From assembly GCA_910585855.1 (NCBI GenBank), contig CAJUGZ010000050.1, positions 1 to 18,303 of the forward strand: DNA of 18,303 bases, in the 5' to 3' direction. The translations under genes and the position numbers were made by a program. Below are positions 7,426 to 14,165 of this stretch, one piece after another. The notes beneath the pieces were generated by a model. The model saw only the letters and a program-made list of their open reading frames with translations, was not told where the DNA came from and did no database searches. How positions within the stretch are numbered: the stretch's first letter is position 1; each line of letters starts with the position of its first letter. This stretch comes from an uncultured Lachnospiraceae bacterium. Its GTDB lineage: Bacteria; Bacillota_A; Clostridia; Lachnospirales; Lachnospiraceae.

Positions 7426-8691
7426 CTAACAATCACTGCCTTGAATTAATTTATTAAAATTCCCGAAGATAAATTCTTCTTTTATCTTTCTAATATACTT
7501 CGGATCGGTCAATAAATGCTTAATTGTAACTAATAAACCTCCAATATCTAGCTGCCTGATTGCCTTATTATTTCCGCTTGCTATATTTCCTCCTACCCAG
7601 ATTAAATTACTAGATGTCGCTATACTATTAGAATACATAATAATTTTTCTAGTTCTGACATTATACAAATCTTTTGTCAACGTTTTATTAGCATCATAAA
7701 GAAGTAAATGTATTGTGCTTATAATAAAATTAATCAGATTAGATAATAAAGCTGATATTCCTGCCTTCACTATATCTCCTGTATTAATATAATTCTTTGT
7801 TATTGTTTCTACATTTTTATTACTAAGAACTAAATTTGCTCCCGGAAATTGTATCCCAAAAGTGGTATACATGTCTGTTCCAATATGTATAATTTGTTTA
7901 ATAAGTGCCGCTGTAAAAGCTTCTGGCTCTTCTTTTATCCTCCGATACATCTCCGTCAGCATAATGGAGGTACTTGCTTCTACTCCTATCAGGGGATTTT
8001 TAAATTCTTTTGTATATATGACATGATTAGTTGTTAATATAGGCAACCCTCCAACTAATGGTCTTTTTACGCATGTAATAGTATTTGTCATAATATTTGC
8101 TATTCCAAAAATCAATCCTGCTACTGGATCATGTCCTAAAGTTGAAAATCTATGATTTGCTCCTTTAAATAATCCTAGTTTTCCTTCCATTACAAATTCA
8201 CTCAGATCAAAATCCCATTCAGGAATATTTTCTCGTTTTAACATTCGAGCTAATGCCTTTTCTGTCAAAGGGGAAGTTGCATCATAAGGTACACCTTGAG
8301 TTGAAACAATATGTTCCATAGAAGCATAATAAGGACGTTCTGATATACTTTTTCCATTATTTAATTTCCCTAGTATCTTTTCCTGAAACTTATGAAGGTT
8401 TTCTTCATTTCGATTCCCTTTTCCTGCATTTTCAATATTTGTAATATCATTGACGATAACAATTCTTGTCAGTTGCAATGCCACAGCAACAAACAAAAAC
8501 ATGATATCCATACCCTGCAGACCTGTCTGTTTTTCAAACTCTTTATCTAAATTATCTAATATTTCTTTACTATGATGCGCCACATCTGCTGCTCTGTATA
8601 ATTCATTTGCTGTCATTTCCATATTATTCAATATAACATTTACATCACTATAAAGAGCCTTTCTCTTTCTTTCTAAATCCTCTAAAGCCAT
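7426..8691 (-). CDS. Hydrophobic 421-aa protein of unrecognised family
   Basis: I do not recognise this family. The protein begins with a charged helical segment (1-55), followed by a hydrophobic stretch at 61-80 that could be a membrane helix. The middle is soluble in character (81-180). At 185-206 there is a striking segment, LGHDP followed by VAGLIFGIANIMTN, that looks like a conserved motif leading into a hydrophobic helix. Another hydrophobic segment lies at 311-331, and a basic tail at 393-408. No nuclease, ATPase or protease motif is evident. The start at 8691 has GGAGG about 9 nt upstream. It begins 18 nt after the DUF697/PH-like gene stops, so it is in the same operon. A membrane-associated effector or scaffold role is inference from hydrophobicity and context. 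Confidence 0.8.
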   Translation of the reverse strand: MALEDLERKRKALYSDVNVILNNMEMTANELYRAADVAHHSKEILDNLDKEFEKQTGLQGMDIMFLFVAVALQLTRIVIVNDITNIENAGKGNRNEENLHKFQEKILGKLNNGKSISERPYYASMEHIVSTQGVPYDATSPLTEKALARMLKRENIPEWDFDLSEFVMEGKLGLFKGANHRFSTLGHDPVAGLIFGIANIMTNTITCVKRPLVGGLPILTTNHVIYTKEFKNPLIGVEASTSIMLTEMYRRIKEEPEAFTAALIKQIIHIGTDMYTTFGIQFPGANLVLSNKNVETITKNYINTGDIVKAGISALLSNLINFIISTIHLLLYDANKTLTKDLYNVRTRKIIMYSNSIATSSNLIWVGGNIASGNNKAIRQLDIGGLLVTIKHLLTDPKYIRKIKEEFIFGNFNKLIQGSDC

Positions 8692-8709
8692 TCCATATAT
8701 CCTCCACTT

Positions 8710-9843
8710 TCAGCCAGTCCTAAGTTTTGTCAACTCATTATACTGATCTCTCATTTGCATTACTTTATCATCTAAAAGTTCTGTATTATAACCTTGTTCT
8801 TTTAAATATCTATTTTGTTCCTCAAGATTCTTCATATATGCAGCGTACTCAGAAAGTAATTGTTCATATTCCTCAACTTTTTCTTTTATGTTCTCTCTTT
8901 CCTTCATCATTTTATCTGCTTCCTTACAAAGTTTTACTTCATATTCTTCTGATGCCATATAATAACCTTGCTTCATGCCATCAATTTTATACTTTGCTTT
9001 TTCTTTTTGCTGCAAATCAAAAAAATGTGCTGCTGCCAGCCAGCCGATTGATTCCGTTAAAGTAAATGCTGTTGCTGTATTAATTGCATTGCCAAGCCCG
9101 GGAATCCAACCTAATAAAATTTGTGTAGCACCTCTCCCAACAGCGGCTGCAGCTGCTCCGCTTATAATACCTTTCGCCAATCCCTCTGTCACCCTAATGC
9201 CAAATACTCCTCCTAATGATGTAATCATAGTAATTTGAATCGGAGTAATCACTGCGGAATCCACAAGAGGAATTTGAGCTAAACTAGTACCTACACCGCC
9301 TGCTGCAACAGATGCTGCATGAATAATAGCATTGCATTTCATTGTCTGTTCTTCTGTCAAACCTAATTTTCCTACTTCTCCTGATGGCTTAAAACACATC
9401 ATATCATTATAATCTAAAACTTTTCGCTTTAATTTCCACAAAACATTTCCTATATTCGCTTTATCAAAAGAATACTCCGCTATGGATAATACATCTCCAT
9501 TCGAAAATGTTATAGTCATAGAGGCATCTGTAGTATCATATATCCTTCCCTTCTTATCTGGTTCGATTTCTATATTAACAACATCCTGATAATTAAAATA
9601 AAATACTTTTTTTAACACATCCGTATAATAAATACCTGTTGTAGTAAATACAATTCCACTTTTTCCGCCCATTATACTTGTATCCAAAAATGCTACAATA
9701 TTTTCCGTATTTATATTGGAATCAAAAGTTTTTATTATTTTTGCTTTTGTTTTATCTGAAATATCAGGATATGTATAAAGTTTATTATAACCAGTGTCTA
9801 AATTACTTTTTATAATATCTTTCAGTTCTTCTCTCTTATCCAT
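8710..9843 (-). CDS. PH-like / DUF697 / coiled-coil membrane-associated protein
   Basis: 377 aa with three parts. Residues about 45-140 look like a bacterial PH-type domain: IVAFLDTSIMGGKSGIVFTT, then IYYTD, a YQDVVNIEIE strand and an ITFSNGD strand. Residues about 168-275 are a Gly/Ala-rich DUF697 (YcjF-like) region with IPLVDS at 191-196, a GGVFGI segment near 211-216, and LLGWIPGLGNAIN at 243-255. Residues about 285-370 form a charged coiled coil. DUF697 occurs fused to or beside dynamin-like and IRG-like GTPases and is membrane-associated, which fits the nearby dynamins. The start at 9843 has AGGAG 6 nt upstream. It follows the 129-aa gene by 37 nt. The same IP-D-Q-M-FGI pattern recurs in the 174-aa protein at 13507-14031. 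The PH assignment is from strand pattern and is less certain than DUF697. Confidence 0.8.
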   Translation of the reverse strand: MDKREELKDIIKSNLDTGYNKLYTYPDISDKTKAKIIKTFDSNINTENIVAFLDTSIMGGKSGIVFTTTGIYYTDVLKKVFYFNYQDVVNIEIEPDKKGRIYDTTDASMTITFSNGDVLSIAEYSFDKANIGNVLWKLKRKVLDYNDMMCFKPSGEVGKLGLTEEQTMKCNAIIHAASVAAGGVGTSLAQIPLVDSAVITPIQITMITSLGGVFGIRVTEGLAKGIISGAAAAAVGRGATQILLGWIPGLGNAINTATAFTLTESIGWLAAAHFFDLQQKEKAKYKIDGMKQGYYMASEEYEVKLCKEADKMMKERENIKEKVEEYEQLLSEYAAYMKNLEEQNRYLKEQGYNTELLDDKVMQMRDQYNELTKLRTG

Positions 9844-9880
9844 TTTTTCTCCTTTTGATAAATAAATTATCTAGTTTACT

Positions 9881-10270
9881 TTAATCTATTTCTTTATCCA
9901 TTGGTCTTTCTATCTCAAATTTCATCTCTAAAGCAGTTTCTAGACGTTCTATTGTTTCTTTTGTAAATTTATATTTTTCTACACTCTTCTCTGCACTTTT
10001 TAATTTTCTTTTTTGATCGGCATCCTGAAATATCATATAAATTGCGAATGAAATATCCTTTCTGTCTTTATCTGTCGTAACAATCAGTTCTCCTTCTATA
10101 TAGAGAAAACCATTCTTTTCCCAGTTTCGAATCTGAGAGTCTGTATATTCACTAAGAATCTCCAAATAAGTTTCCAGTTTATATTTGCCTTGTATAGACT
10201 GTATCATATATTGAAACGAATCGAAAAACACATCCAGAAGGGATTTTTCTTTATTATGTTTTTGTTCCAA
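9881..10270 (-). CDS. Hypothetical 129-aa soluble protein, TTG start
   Basis: Family not recognised. The protein is charged and probably cytoplasmic. Residues 10-60 are helical with an aromatic-rich face (FFDSFQYM, YLEILSEYTD). Residues 56-85 look like a beta hairpin (FLYIEGELIVTT, then ISFAIYMIFQD). The C-terminal 40 residues form a Lys/Glu-rich helix. The start is TTG at 10270, supported by AAGGAAG about 8 nt upstream; no better ATG precedes it. It sits between the 52-aa gene (41 nt upstream) and the PH-like/DUF697 gene, so it is part of the AAA+ operon. It may be a small adaptor, but nothing in the sequence proves this. Confidence 0.7.
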   Translation of the reverse strand: MEQKHNKEKSLLDVFFDSFQYMIQSIQGKYKLETYLEILSEYTDSQIRNWEKNGFLYIEGELIVTTDKDRKDISFAIYMIFQDADQKRKLKSAEKSVEKYKFTKETIERLETALEMKFEIERPMDKEID

Positions 10271-10311
10271 TTTACAAACTTCCTTCTTTTTTCATTTATT
10301 TTTTTTATTCA

Positions 10312-10470
10312 TCACTTTGAACAAGAATTAATTTCCTTTATCATCTTTTTACACATTCGATCTGAAATTTCTCCTTTTTCTCTTCTCTTTTGCAATTCCG
10401 CTACTTTTTTAATTCGATCCTTTTCTGCAAGTCCTAAAAAATCTTTTGCTTTCCCCTCTACTAATGCCAT
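10312..10470 (-). CDS. Small 52-aa SHOCT-like protein
   Basis: A short gene in what otherwise looks like a gap. It starts at ATG 10470 behind a strong AGGAGG about 10 nt upstream, and stops with TGA at 10312. The peptide begins MALVEGKAKDFLGLAEKDRI and is two charged helices around a turn, KKVAELQKRREKGEISDR. This resembles the SHOCT (short C-terminal) domain pattern: helix, KGxIS/T turn, helix. SHOCT modules often end larger membrane or PH-domain proteins and are thought to mediate oligomerisation. Here it would be free-standing, 28 nt after the two-TM gene and 41 nt before the 129-aa gene. The ribosome binding site and operon spacing argue that it is real. The SHOCT label is from pattern only. 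Confidence 0.65.
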   Translation of the reverse strand: MALVEGKAKDFLGLAEKDRIKKVAELQKRREKGEISDRMCKKMIKEINSCSK

Positions 10471-10498
10471 CTCTCTTTTTTCCTCCTATTTCTATTTT

Positions 10499-11281
10499 TT
10501 AGAGATCTTCTAGTCTAATCTCTTCTGATACAATATTTCCAACACGATCCATCGAATCTTTTCTTTTCTTTACAAAATAGTCATTAATCCGATAAGCTGC
10601 TTTATAATATTCTGGAACAATCTCCTCTATATTTAATTGTAGCTGTTCCCTCACAGGGTCTTCCTCTAAATTAATCCGCTGTATCATAAACTTTCCTTCT
10701 CTTTTTTTCACTACACAAAGCTTATTCATTGCATCATAAATCAATTTTGCATTTGGTGTATAATGTGTATAATTTAAATATGGATTCGGAACTCGTTCTA
10801 ACTCTGCTATATCTGCTATTACTTGTTCTGTTAAATAATGTACGATCGGATCTAACCATTTCAATTCTTCATCATTTTCTATGTATTCCTTCTCTACACT
10901 AACTGCAAAATTCTCTGTAATCTCTTCAAAACTGCTTTCATAAGGCAGTACTTTATACCACCATGACAGCCGCCGATTCCACCTTTCCTCATCCATATAA
11001 CCACATTGCATACAATGTTTTTTTAAATAATCATTAAAATCTGCCTCATTTCTTTTTCGAATCAGCTCCTCTAAAAACTCCAAAATGGTGTCACGTAAAT
11101 CAGGCAGTATTATAGCTATTACTACTGCAATCAATATGAAAACCACGAAACCAATTAAAATCGGAACAATGCCAATCCATTGAAAAATCAAAAAACTTAT
11201 TATAAGAGCAATAAAAAGGATTCTATGTTTTTTTATCCATTCCCATACAAATACCGCAAACTTACCAAAATATTGTTTCAT
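10499..11281 (-). CDS. Two-TM membrane protein with cytoplasmic domain, unknown function
   Basis: 260 aa, family not recognised. After a short basic N-terminus, two closely spaced hydrophobic helices lie at about 21-38 and 39-60, forming a membrane hairpin. The remaining 200 residues are charged and likely cytoplasmic, with a CMQCGYMDEERW segment at 90-101 that contains two Cys, an aromatic RRLSWWYKVLPY stretch and a hydrophilic tail. The start at 11281 has AGGAAA upstream. It begins 14 nt after the one-TM gene stops. The context suggests a membrane anchor or sensor working with the AAA+ ATPase encoded two genes upstream; that is inference. Confidence 0.78.
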   Translation of the reverse strand: MKQYFGKFAVFVWEWIKKHRILFIALIISFLIFQWIGIVPILIGFVVFILIAVVIAIILPDLRDTILEFLEELIRKRNEADFNDYLKKHCMQCGYMDEERWNRRLSWWYKVLPYESSFEEITENFAVSVEKEYIENDEELKWLDPIVHYLTEQVIADIAELERVPNPYLNYTHYTPNAKLIYDAMNKLCVVKKREGKFMIQRINLEEDPVREQLQLNIEEIVPEYYKAAYRINDYFVKKRKDSMDRVGNIVSEEIRLEDL

Positions 11282-11295
11282 CTTTTTTCCTTTTT

Positions 11296-11646
11296 TTATC
11301 CGTTATTTTTTATCTGCGCTTCTAATTCCGGCGTTAAATCAAATTCATCTTCGATTGTTGCATATTTTCTATACTGTGGAGGTATTTCCTCTTCCTTTTG
11401 CTCTAATGTCACAATTTTTTCATGCCATGTTCCTAACTCATCCTTTGCATAATGTTTGGTTCGATTTTGAATCCGATCTCCTGCTCTTTTAATAAATACA
11501 GCCGATCCCATCAAAATTCCTTTTATCTTTCCTTTTAGTTTTTGAATTACTTTTTTCATAAAACTAAGAATTTGATTCCAATACTTTGCAATTATTGTCC
11601 CCCCTGTAATAATTGCTGCTCCCAATATCAATGCAATCCCTATCAT
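11296..11646 (-). CDS. Small one-TM membrane protein, translationally coupled to the AAA+ gene
   Basis: 116 aa. Residues 2-20 (IGIALILGAAIITGGTIIA) form one N-terminal membrane helix, followed by a strongly basic stretch (31-65, many Lys) that would stay cytoplasmic. An acidic tail (85-116) holds EKIVTLEQKEEEIPPQYRKY. The family is not recognised. Its ATG overlaps the TGA of the AAA+ gene in an ATGA at 11643-11646, and AGGAGG lies inside the end of that gene, so translation is coupled and the two proteins are probably made in fixed ratio. A membrane partner or substrate adaptor of the ATPase is the natural guess, not shown by sequence. Confidence 0.78.
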   Translation of the reverse strand: MIGIALILGAAIITGGTIIAKYWNQILSFMKKVIQKLKGKIKGILMGSAVFIKRAGDRIQNRTKHYAKDELGTWHEKIVTLEQKEEEIPPQYRKYATIEDEFDLTPELEAQIKNNG

Positions 11647-12578
11647 AGCCTGATTCCTCCTGTCTTTCCTAATTGTTCTTTTGCATATGCCTCTGTCACT
11701 TCTCTGGTTTCTGTTATAACCTCCTTTTCTTTTTCTGTATCTCCTTTATTAGCACGCTTGCTAAGCAGTATCCTCTCTATTTCCTGTTCAAACTCCACTT
11801 GTTCTAAATACTCTTTTTTTGCCCTTGCCGTTCGAAGAGCCGCTGCTAAAGTAGCATTAGCTATATCACTTCCACTTATGCCATTATATTTTTTTGCTAC
11901 TTCTGCTATTGATATTCGATTCGGAATCGTATCCATAAGATAATGATTTAATAATTGATATCTAACCGCTTCATTTGGCAAATCAAAACGAATATGATAT
12001 GGTATTCTCCGCATAAATGCTGAATCATAATTCTGAATAAAATTGGTTGTAAAAATTACCATTCCCTCAAAGGAATCTAATAAAGTCAATAAAACAGATC
12101 TTGTCTGATTGACACTGACATCTGCTGCACTGCTCATATCTGTTACTCGTCTGCTCAATAGTGCATCTGCTTCATCAAATAAAATCAATACGTTTTCCTG
12201 CTTTGCATACTGAAATAAAGAAACCAGATTTTTTGAAGTTTCTCCCACATATTTCGATTCAATATCAGCATAATTTACTTTTAAAACTTTCATTCCCAAT
12301 TCACTGGCAACCGCATTGGCAGCCATTGTTTTTCCAGTTCCCGGTTCACCATAAAAATTAATGCAAAAATTCATCGGCTTCTTTATCACCTTTCCTAGTT
12401 TCCATTCCTCAAATACTTTCTCTTTATACTGAAAAATAGAAATAGCATCCATAATAAAACCTTTTAACTGTGGTTCTATTACCATATCAGAAAACTGATA
12501 ACTTGGTTCTGAAACCAAAAATACAACAGAATTCTTTTCTTTTTGTTTTTCCTGAACTGGAATTGGATTAATTGGCAT
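11643..12578 (-). CDS. AAA+ ATPase (classical AAA/FtsH-like fold, no protease domain)
   Basis: 311 aa with one AAA module. Walker A is GEPGTGKT at 77-84, the pore-loop-like KYVGE at 109-113, Walker B LILFDEAD at 131-138, sensor 1 FTTN at 176-179, candidate arginine fingers RR at 190-191, and a sensor 2 region GISGSDIANA near 234-243. All key residues look intact. Residues 1-65 form a short N-terminal region and 275-311 a charged tail. There is no protease or nuclease domain, so the protein most likely unfolds or remodels a partner. It is the first sizeable gene of the operon. GGAGA lies about 6 nt upstream of the start at 12578, and the promoter about 220 nt upstream. Overlap with the next gene ties it to a small membrane protein. 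Confidence 0.92.
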   Translation of the reverse strand: MPINPIPVQEKQKEKNSVVFLVSEPSYQFSDMVIEPQLKGFIMDAISIFQYKEKVFEEWKLGKVIKKPMNFCINFYGEPGTGKTMAANAVASELGMKVLKVNYADIESKYVGETSKNLVSLFQYAKQENVLILFDEADALLSRRVTDMSSAADVSVNQTRSVLLTLLDSFEGMVIFTTNFIQNYDSAFMRRIPYHIRFDLPNEAVRYQLLNHYLMDTIPNRISIAEVAKKYNGISGSDIANATLAAALRTARAKKEYLEQVEFEQEIERILLSKRANKGDTEKEKEVITETREVTEAYAKEQLGKTGGIRL

Positions 12579-12652
12579 CTCTTCTCTCCTTTTCTTTTGA
12601 ATTTTGATTAAAACATTTCACTAAAATATAGTGTATCATTCTTATTATTTTT

Positions 12653-12751
12653 TTACAATGAAATCCCCATACTAAAATTAAAGATTCCTTTTATAAAGCT
12701 GTCACCGGACACTGAAATCAAACACATCAATATAGTATCTTCTTTATTCAT
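12653..12751 (-). CDS. Possible 32-aa leader peptide in the AAA+ operon leader
   Basis: A 32-codon frame begins with ATG at 12751, with GAGGGG 7 nt upstream, and ends with TAA at 12653, between the operon promoter and the AAA+ start. It would encode a peptide starting MNKEDTILMCLISVSGD and ending FSMGISL. It is mildly hydrophobic and matches no family I know. The part from Ile12 corresponds to the 36-nt repeat found again at 6176-6211, where 9 of 15 aligned residues are the same (IS-S-D-F-K-I-N pattern). It could be a regulatory leader peptide, a real small protein, or an accidental frame across a repeat. Confidence 0.4.
   Translation of the reverse strand: MNKEDTILMCLISVSGDSFIKGIFNFSMGISL
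12683..12718 (-). repeat. 36-nt repeat, copy 1 (partner at 6176-6211)
   Basis: The minus strand reads ATTTCAGTGTCCGGTGACAG and onward, matching 28 of 36 positions of 6176-6211 in the same orientation. The match starts sharply at ATTTCAG: upstream bases differ. In this copy the sequence lies inside the possible 32-aa leader peptide. Confidence 0.5.
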
Positions 12752-12797
12752 TCTAAAACCCCTCTAAAAATCAATAAAAACGACACACTTTAGCAAA

Positions 12798-12826
12798 AGT
12801 ATATCCTTTTTATTCTTAATTGTCAA
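12798..12826 (-). promoter_or_regulatory. Near-consensus promoter of the AAA+ operon
   Basis: On the minus strand TTGACA (12821-12826) is followed by exactly 17 nt and TATACT (12798-12803), an almost perfect sigma-A promoter. RNA would start near 12791, giving a leader of about 210 nt before the AAA+ gene. Its -35 overlaps that of the divergent xre promoter by five bases, so the XRE protein could repress both from one operator. Such a strong core promoter implies that a repressor normally holds it off. Confidence 0.75.
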
Positions 12827-12847
12827 TTATATTTATCTTAATATGAT
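12820..12847 (+). promoter_or_regulatory. Promoter of the XRE regulator gene
   Basis: TTGTCA (12820-12825), 16 nt, then TATGAT (12842-12847), about 57 nt before the xre start. The -35 hexamer is shared, on the other strand, with the AAA+ operon promoter. An alternative downstream is TTTCAT, 16 nt, TATACT ending near 12879. The layout is typical of an autoregulated divergent repressor. Confidence 0.5.
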
Positions 12848-12903
12848 AATTTCATTTTACATTTACTATTGTATACTGTTTTTAAAAGGAGTGTTGTATT
12901 TTT

Positions 12904-13203
12904 ATGATCGCCGATAGAATTCGTTATCTAAGAAACAGACAAGGTCTGTCCCAAGCAGACCTTGCCAGACTTTTAAATATTACACGTTCCAGTGTAAATG
13001 CATGGGAACTTGGTATCTCTATGCCATCTACTGCAAGTATTATAGAATTAACGCATATTTTCCATGTTTCCGCCGATTATTTACTAGAATTAGAAAAAAA
13101 TAATCGCTCCCCCAAAGATACCTTAGATTTAACAGAATTTTCTCAAGAAGAAAAAGACCTGATTTTTCACCTTATTAATTACATCAATTCCAGAAAATCT
13201 TAA
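12904..13203 (+). CDS. XRE-family (Cro/CI-type) transcriptional regulator
   Basis: 99 aa. Residues 3-60 form a Cro/CI helix-turn-helix: IRYLRNRQGLSQADLARLL, NITRSSVNAWELG, PSTASIIELTHIFHVSADYL. The C-terminal 35 residues are an acidic helix (LTEFSQEEKDLIFHLINYI) likely used for dimerisation. It is the only complete plus-strand gene here and is divergent from the AAA+ operon, sharing its promoter region. AGGAG precedes the ATG by about 12 nt, somewhat far, suggesting modest translation. A palindromic terminator follows immediately after the stop. Likely role: repressor of the divergent operon and of itself. It has no peptidase domain, so it would not be an ImmA-cleaved type by itself. Antisense transcription from the promoter-like element at 13293-13343 could oppose it. 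Confidence 0.92.
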   Translation: MIADRIRYLRNRQGLSQADLARLLNITRSSVNAWELGISMPSTASIIELTHIFHVSADYLLELEKNNRSPKDTLDLTEFSQEEKDLIFHLINYINSRKS

Positions 13204-13256
13204 TCTTAATCCTGCAGAAATCTGTGGGATTAAGATCTTCCCTTTCCCATTTTTTA
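13203..13256 (+). terminator. Terminator of the xre gene
   Basis: Perfect 10-bp arms ATCTTAATCC (13203-13212) and GGATTAAGAT (13227-13236), extended inward by about five more pairs, begin at the last base of the stop codon. T-rich sequence follows on the plus strand. On the minus strand no T-run follows, so it should not stop leftward transcripts well. Confidence 0.7.
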
Positions 13257-13292
13257 TATTTTACTCTTACCAAATATAAAATTTTTCTACAC

Positions 13293-13343
13293 TGTCGTAT
13301 GTAATAAGTCTATTATACACTTCATGTATGACATAATTTGTCA
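13293..13343 (-). promoter_or_regulatory. WYL-type operator and promoter, pointing antisense into xre
   Basis: The minus strand reads TGACA-AATTA-TGTCA (13329-13343), 11 nt, TATAAT (13312-13317), 11 nt, ATACGACA (13293-13300). The same three blocks with the same two 11-nt spacings form the promoter of the second WYL gene (18027-18077), while the 11 nt between the palindrome and TATAAT are hardly conserved, as expected of functional sites. No minus-strand gene starts nearby: a transcript from about 13305 would be antisense to xre and could continue into the AAA+ operon. It may also be a relic of a lost gene. Confidence 0.55.
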
Positions 13344-13448
13344 CTCTTATAAAAATCTTTCATTTATATCAAAATAATTTTTCTATAATATTGAATAAAT
13401 CCCCCTCACTTATGATATATACTTCATTCCTTTCTTTTACTAAATTAC

Positions 13449-13495
13449 AAAAAAAACGTTCCTTTTTCTTTTAAAGAATATAGAACGCCTTTTTC
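13449..13495 (-). terminator. Terminator of the 174-aa DUF697 gene
   Basis: On the minus strand, AAAAAGGCGTTC pairs (with a GG bulge) with GAACG followed by a run of eight T, about 15 nt after the stop codon of the DUF697 gene. An inner TTCTTT/AAAGAA pairing extends the hairpin. It fits an intrinsic terminator. Confidence 0.6.
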
Positions 13496-13506
13496 TTTCA
13501 TTTTTC

Positions 13507-14031
13507 TTATTCCCGATTTTTCATCTGTACTTCAAAATAATCTTTAAACAAAGCAGAACCTTTTAGTCCAGTAATATCATTTTCACTCAATTTTCCCATC
13601 TTTACTGCCTTACACACTTCAATATAAGCCTTTCCCATAGCCCAAGTAATCACTCCTGCCGTCCCGGCTGAAACAGCTCCTCCCGCCACACTTCCAGCTC
13701 CCGGAATTAACTTAATCAAATTAGCAGCCATCGTCTTTCCAAGTACTGCTGCCCCACCTGCTCCCAATGCAGTTATAGCTAAAGCCTTCAGCCCATCTTT
13801 TTTTACATCAATTCCAAATATTCCAGAAATCGCAGCCATTAAGGCAACCTGCTGACCAATCAATAATGGTGTATCTGCAAAAGGAATAGGAATTGCACCA
13901 GTTGCTGCCGTAGTTCCCACTGCAACCGCAACTGCATTATCTGCTTTCTCCAACATGGTTTTTAACTCAATTTGTTTCATATCTGCTTCTAATTCCTCTT
14001 CCAATTCCTTTTCATAAGGATAATCACTCAT
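13507..14031 (-). CDS. DUF697 (YcjF-like) membrane-associated protein
   Basis: 174 aa. After an acidic helical start (1-30), residues 32-145 are Gly/Ala-rich and match the DUF697 pattern: AIPIPFADTPLLIGQQ (46-61), ISGIFGIDV (68-76), a Gly-rich stretch TALGAGGAAVLGKT, and KLIPGAGSVAGGAV (107-120), with two hydrophobic hairpins that likely insert in or lie on membrane. The order IP-D-Q-M-FGI, then IPGxG, is the same as in the 377-aa operon protein, so the two share this domain. No GTPase is fused. The start at 14031 has AGGAGG 6 nt upstream; no clear promoter is visible, and the decayed insertion sequence begins about 110-135 nt upstream. The gene has its own terminator. It may be a stand-alone partner of the dynamins or a paralogous accessory; this is inference. 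Confidence 0.85.
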   Translation of the reverse strand: MSDYPYEKELEEELEADMKQIELKTMLEKADNAVAVAVGTTAATGAIPIPFADTPLLIGQQVALMAAISGIFGIDVKKDGLKALAITALGAGGAAVLGKTMAANLIKLIPGAGSVAGGAVSAGTAGVITWAMGKAYIEVCKAVKMGKLSENDITGLKGSALFKDYFEVQMKNRE

Positions 14032-14165
14032 AATGTCCTCCTGTCTTACGTGTTTCCTCTACATATTTTTCGTTTCCTTTATTTTCTTACTACCTTAAAC
14101 TCAATTTTTTCATATAATTTTACCTCAAATATAGTACATGACTGCCTAAAGTAGCGTTACATCAC

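Noticed and set aside
12904..14031. Toxin-antitoxin pair formed by xre and the DUF697 gene
   Set aside because: The genes converge, have separate terminators, and the DUF697 protein has no toxin fold features; xre is better explained by its divergent promoter with the AAA+ operon.
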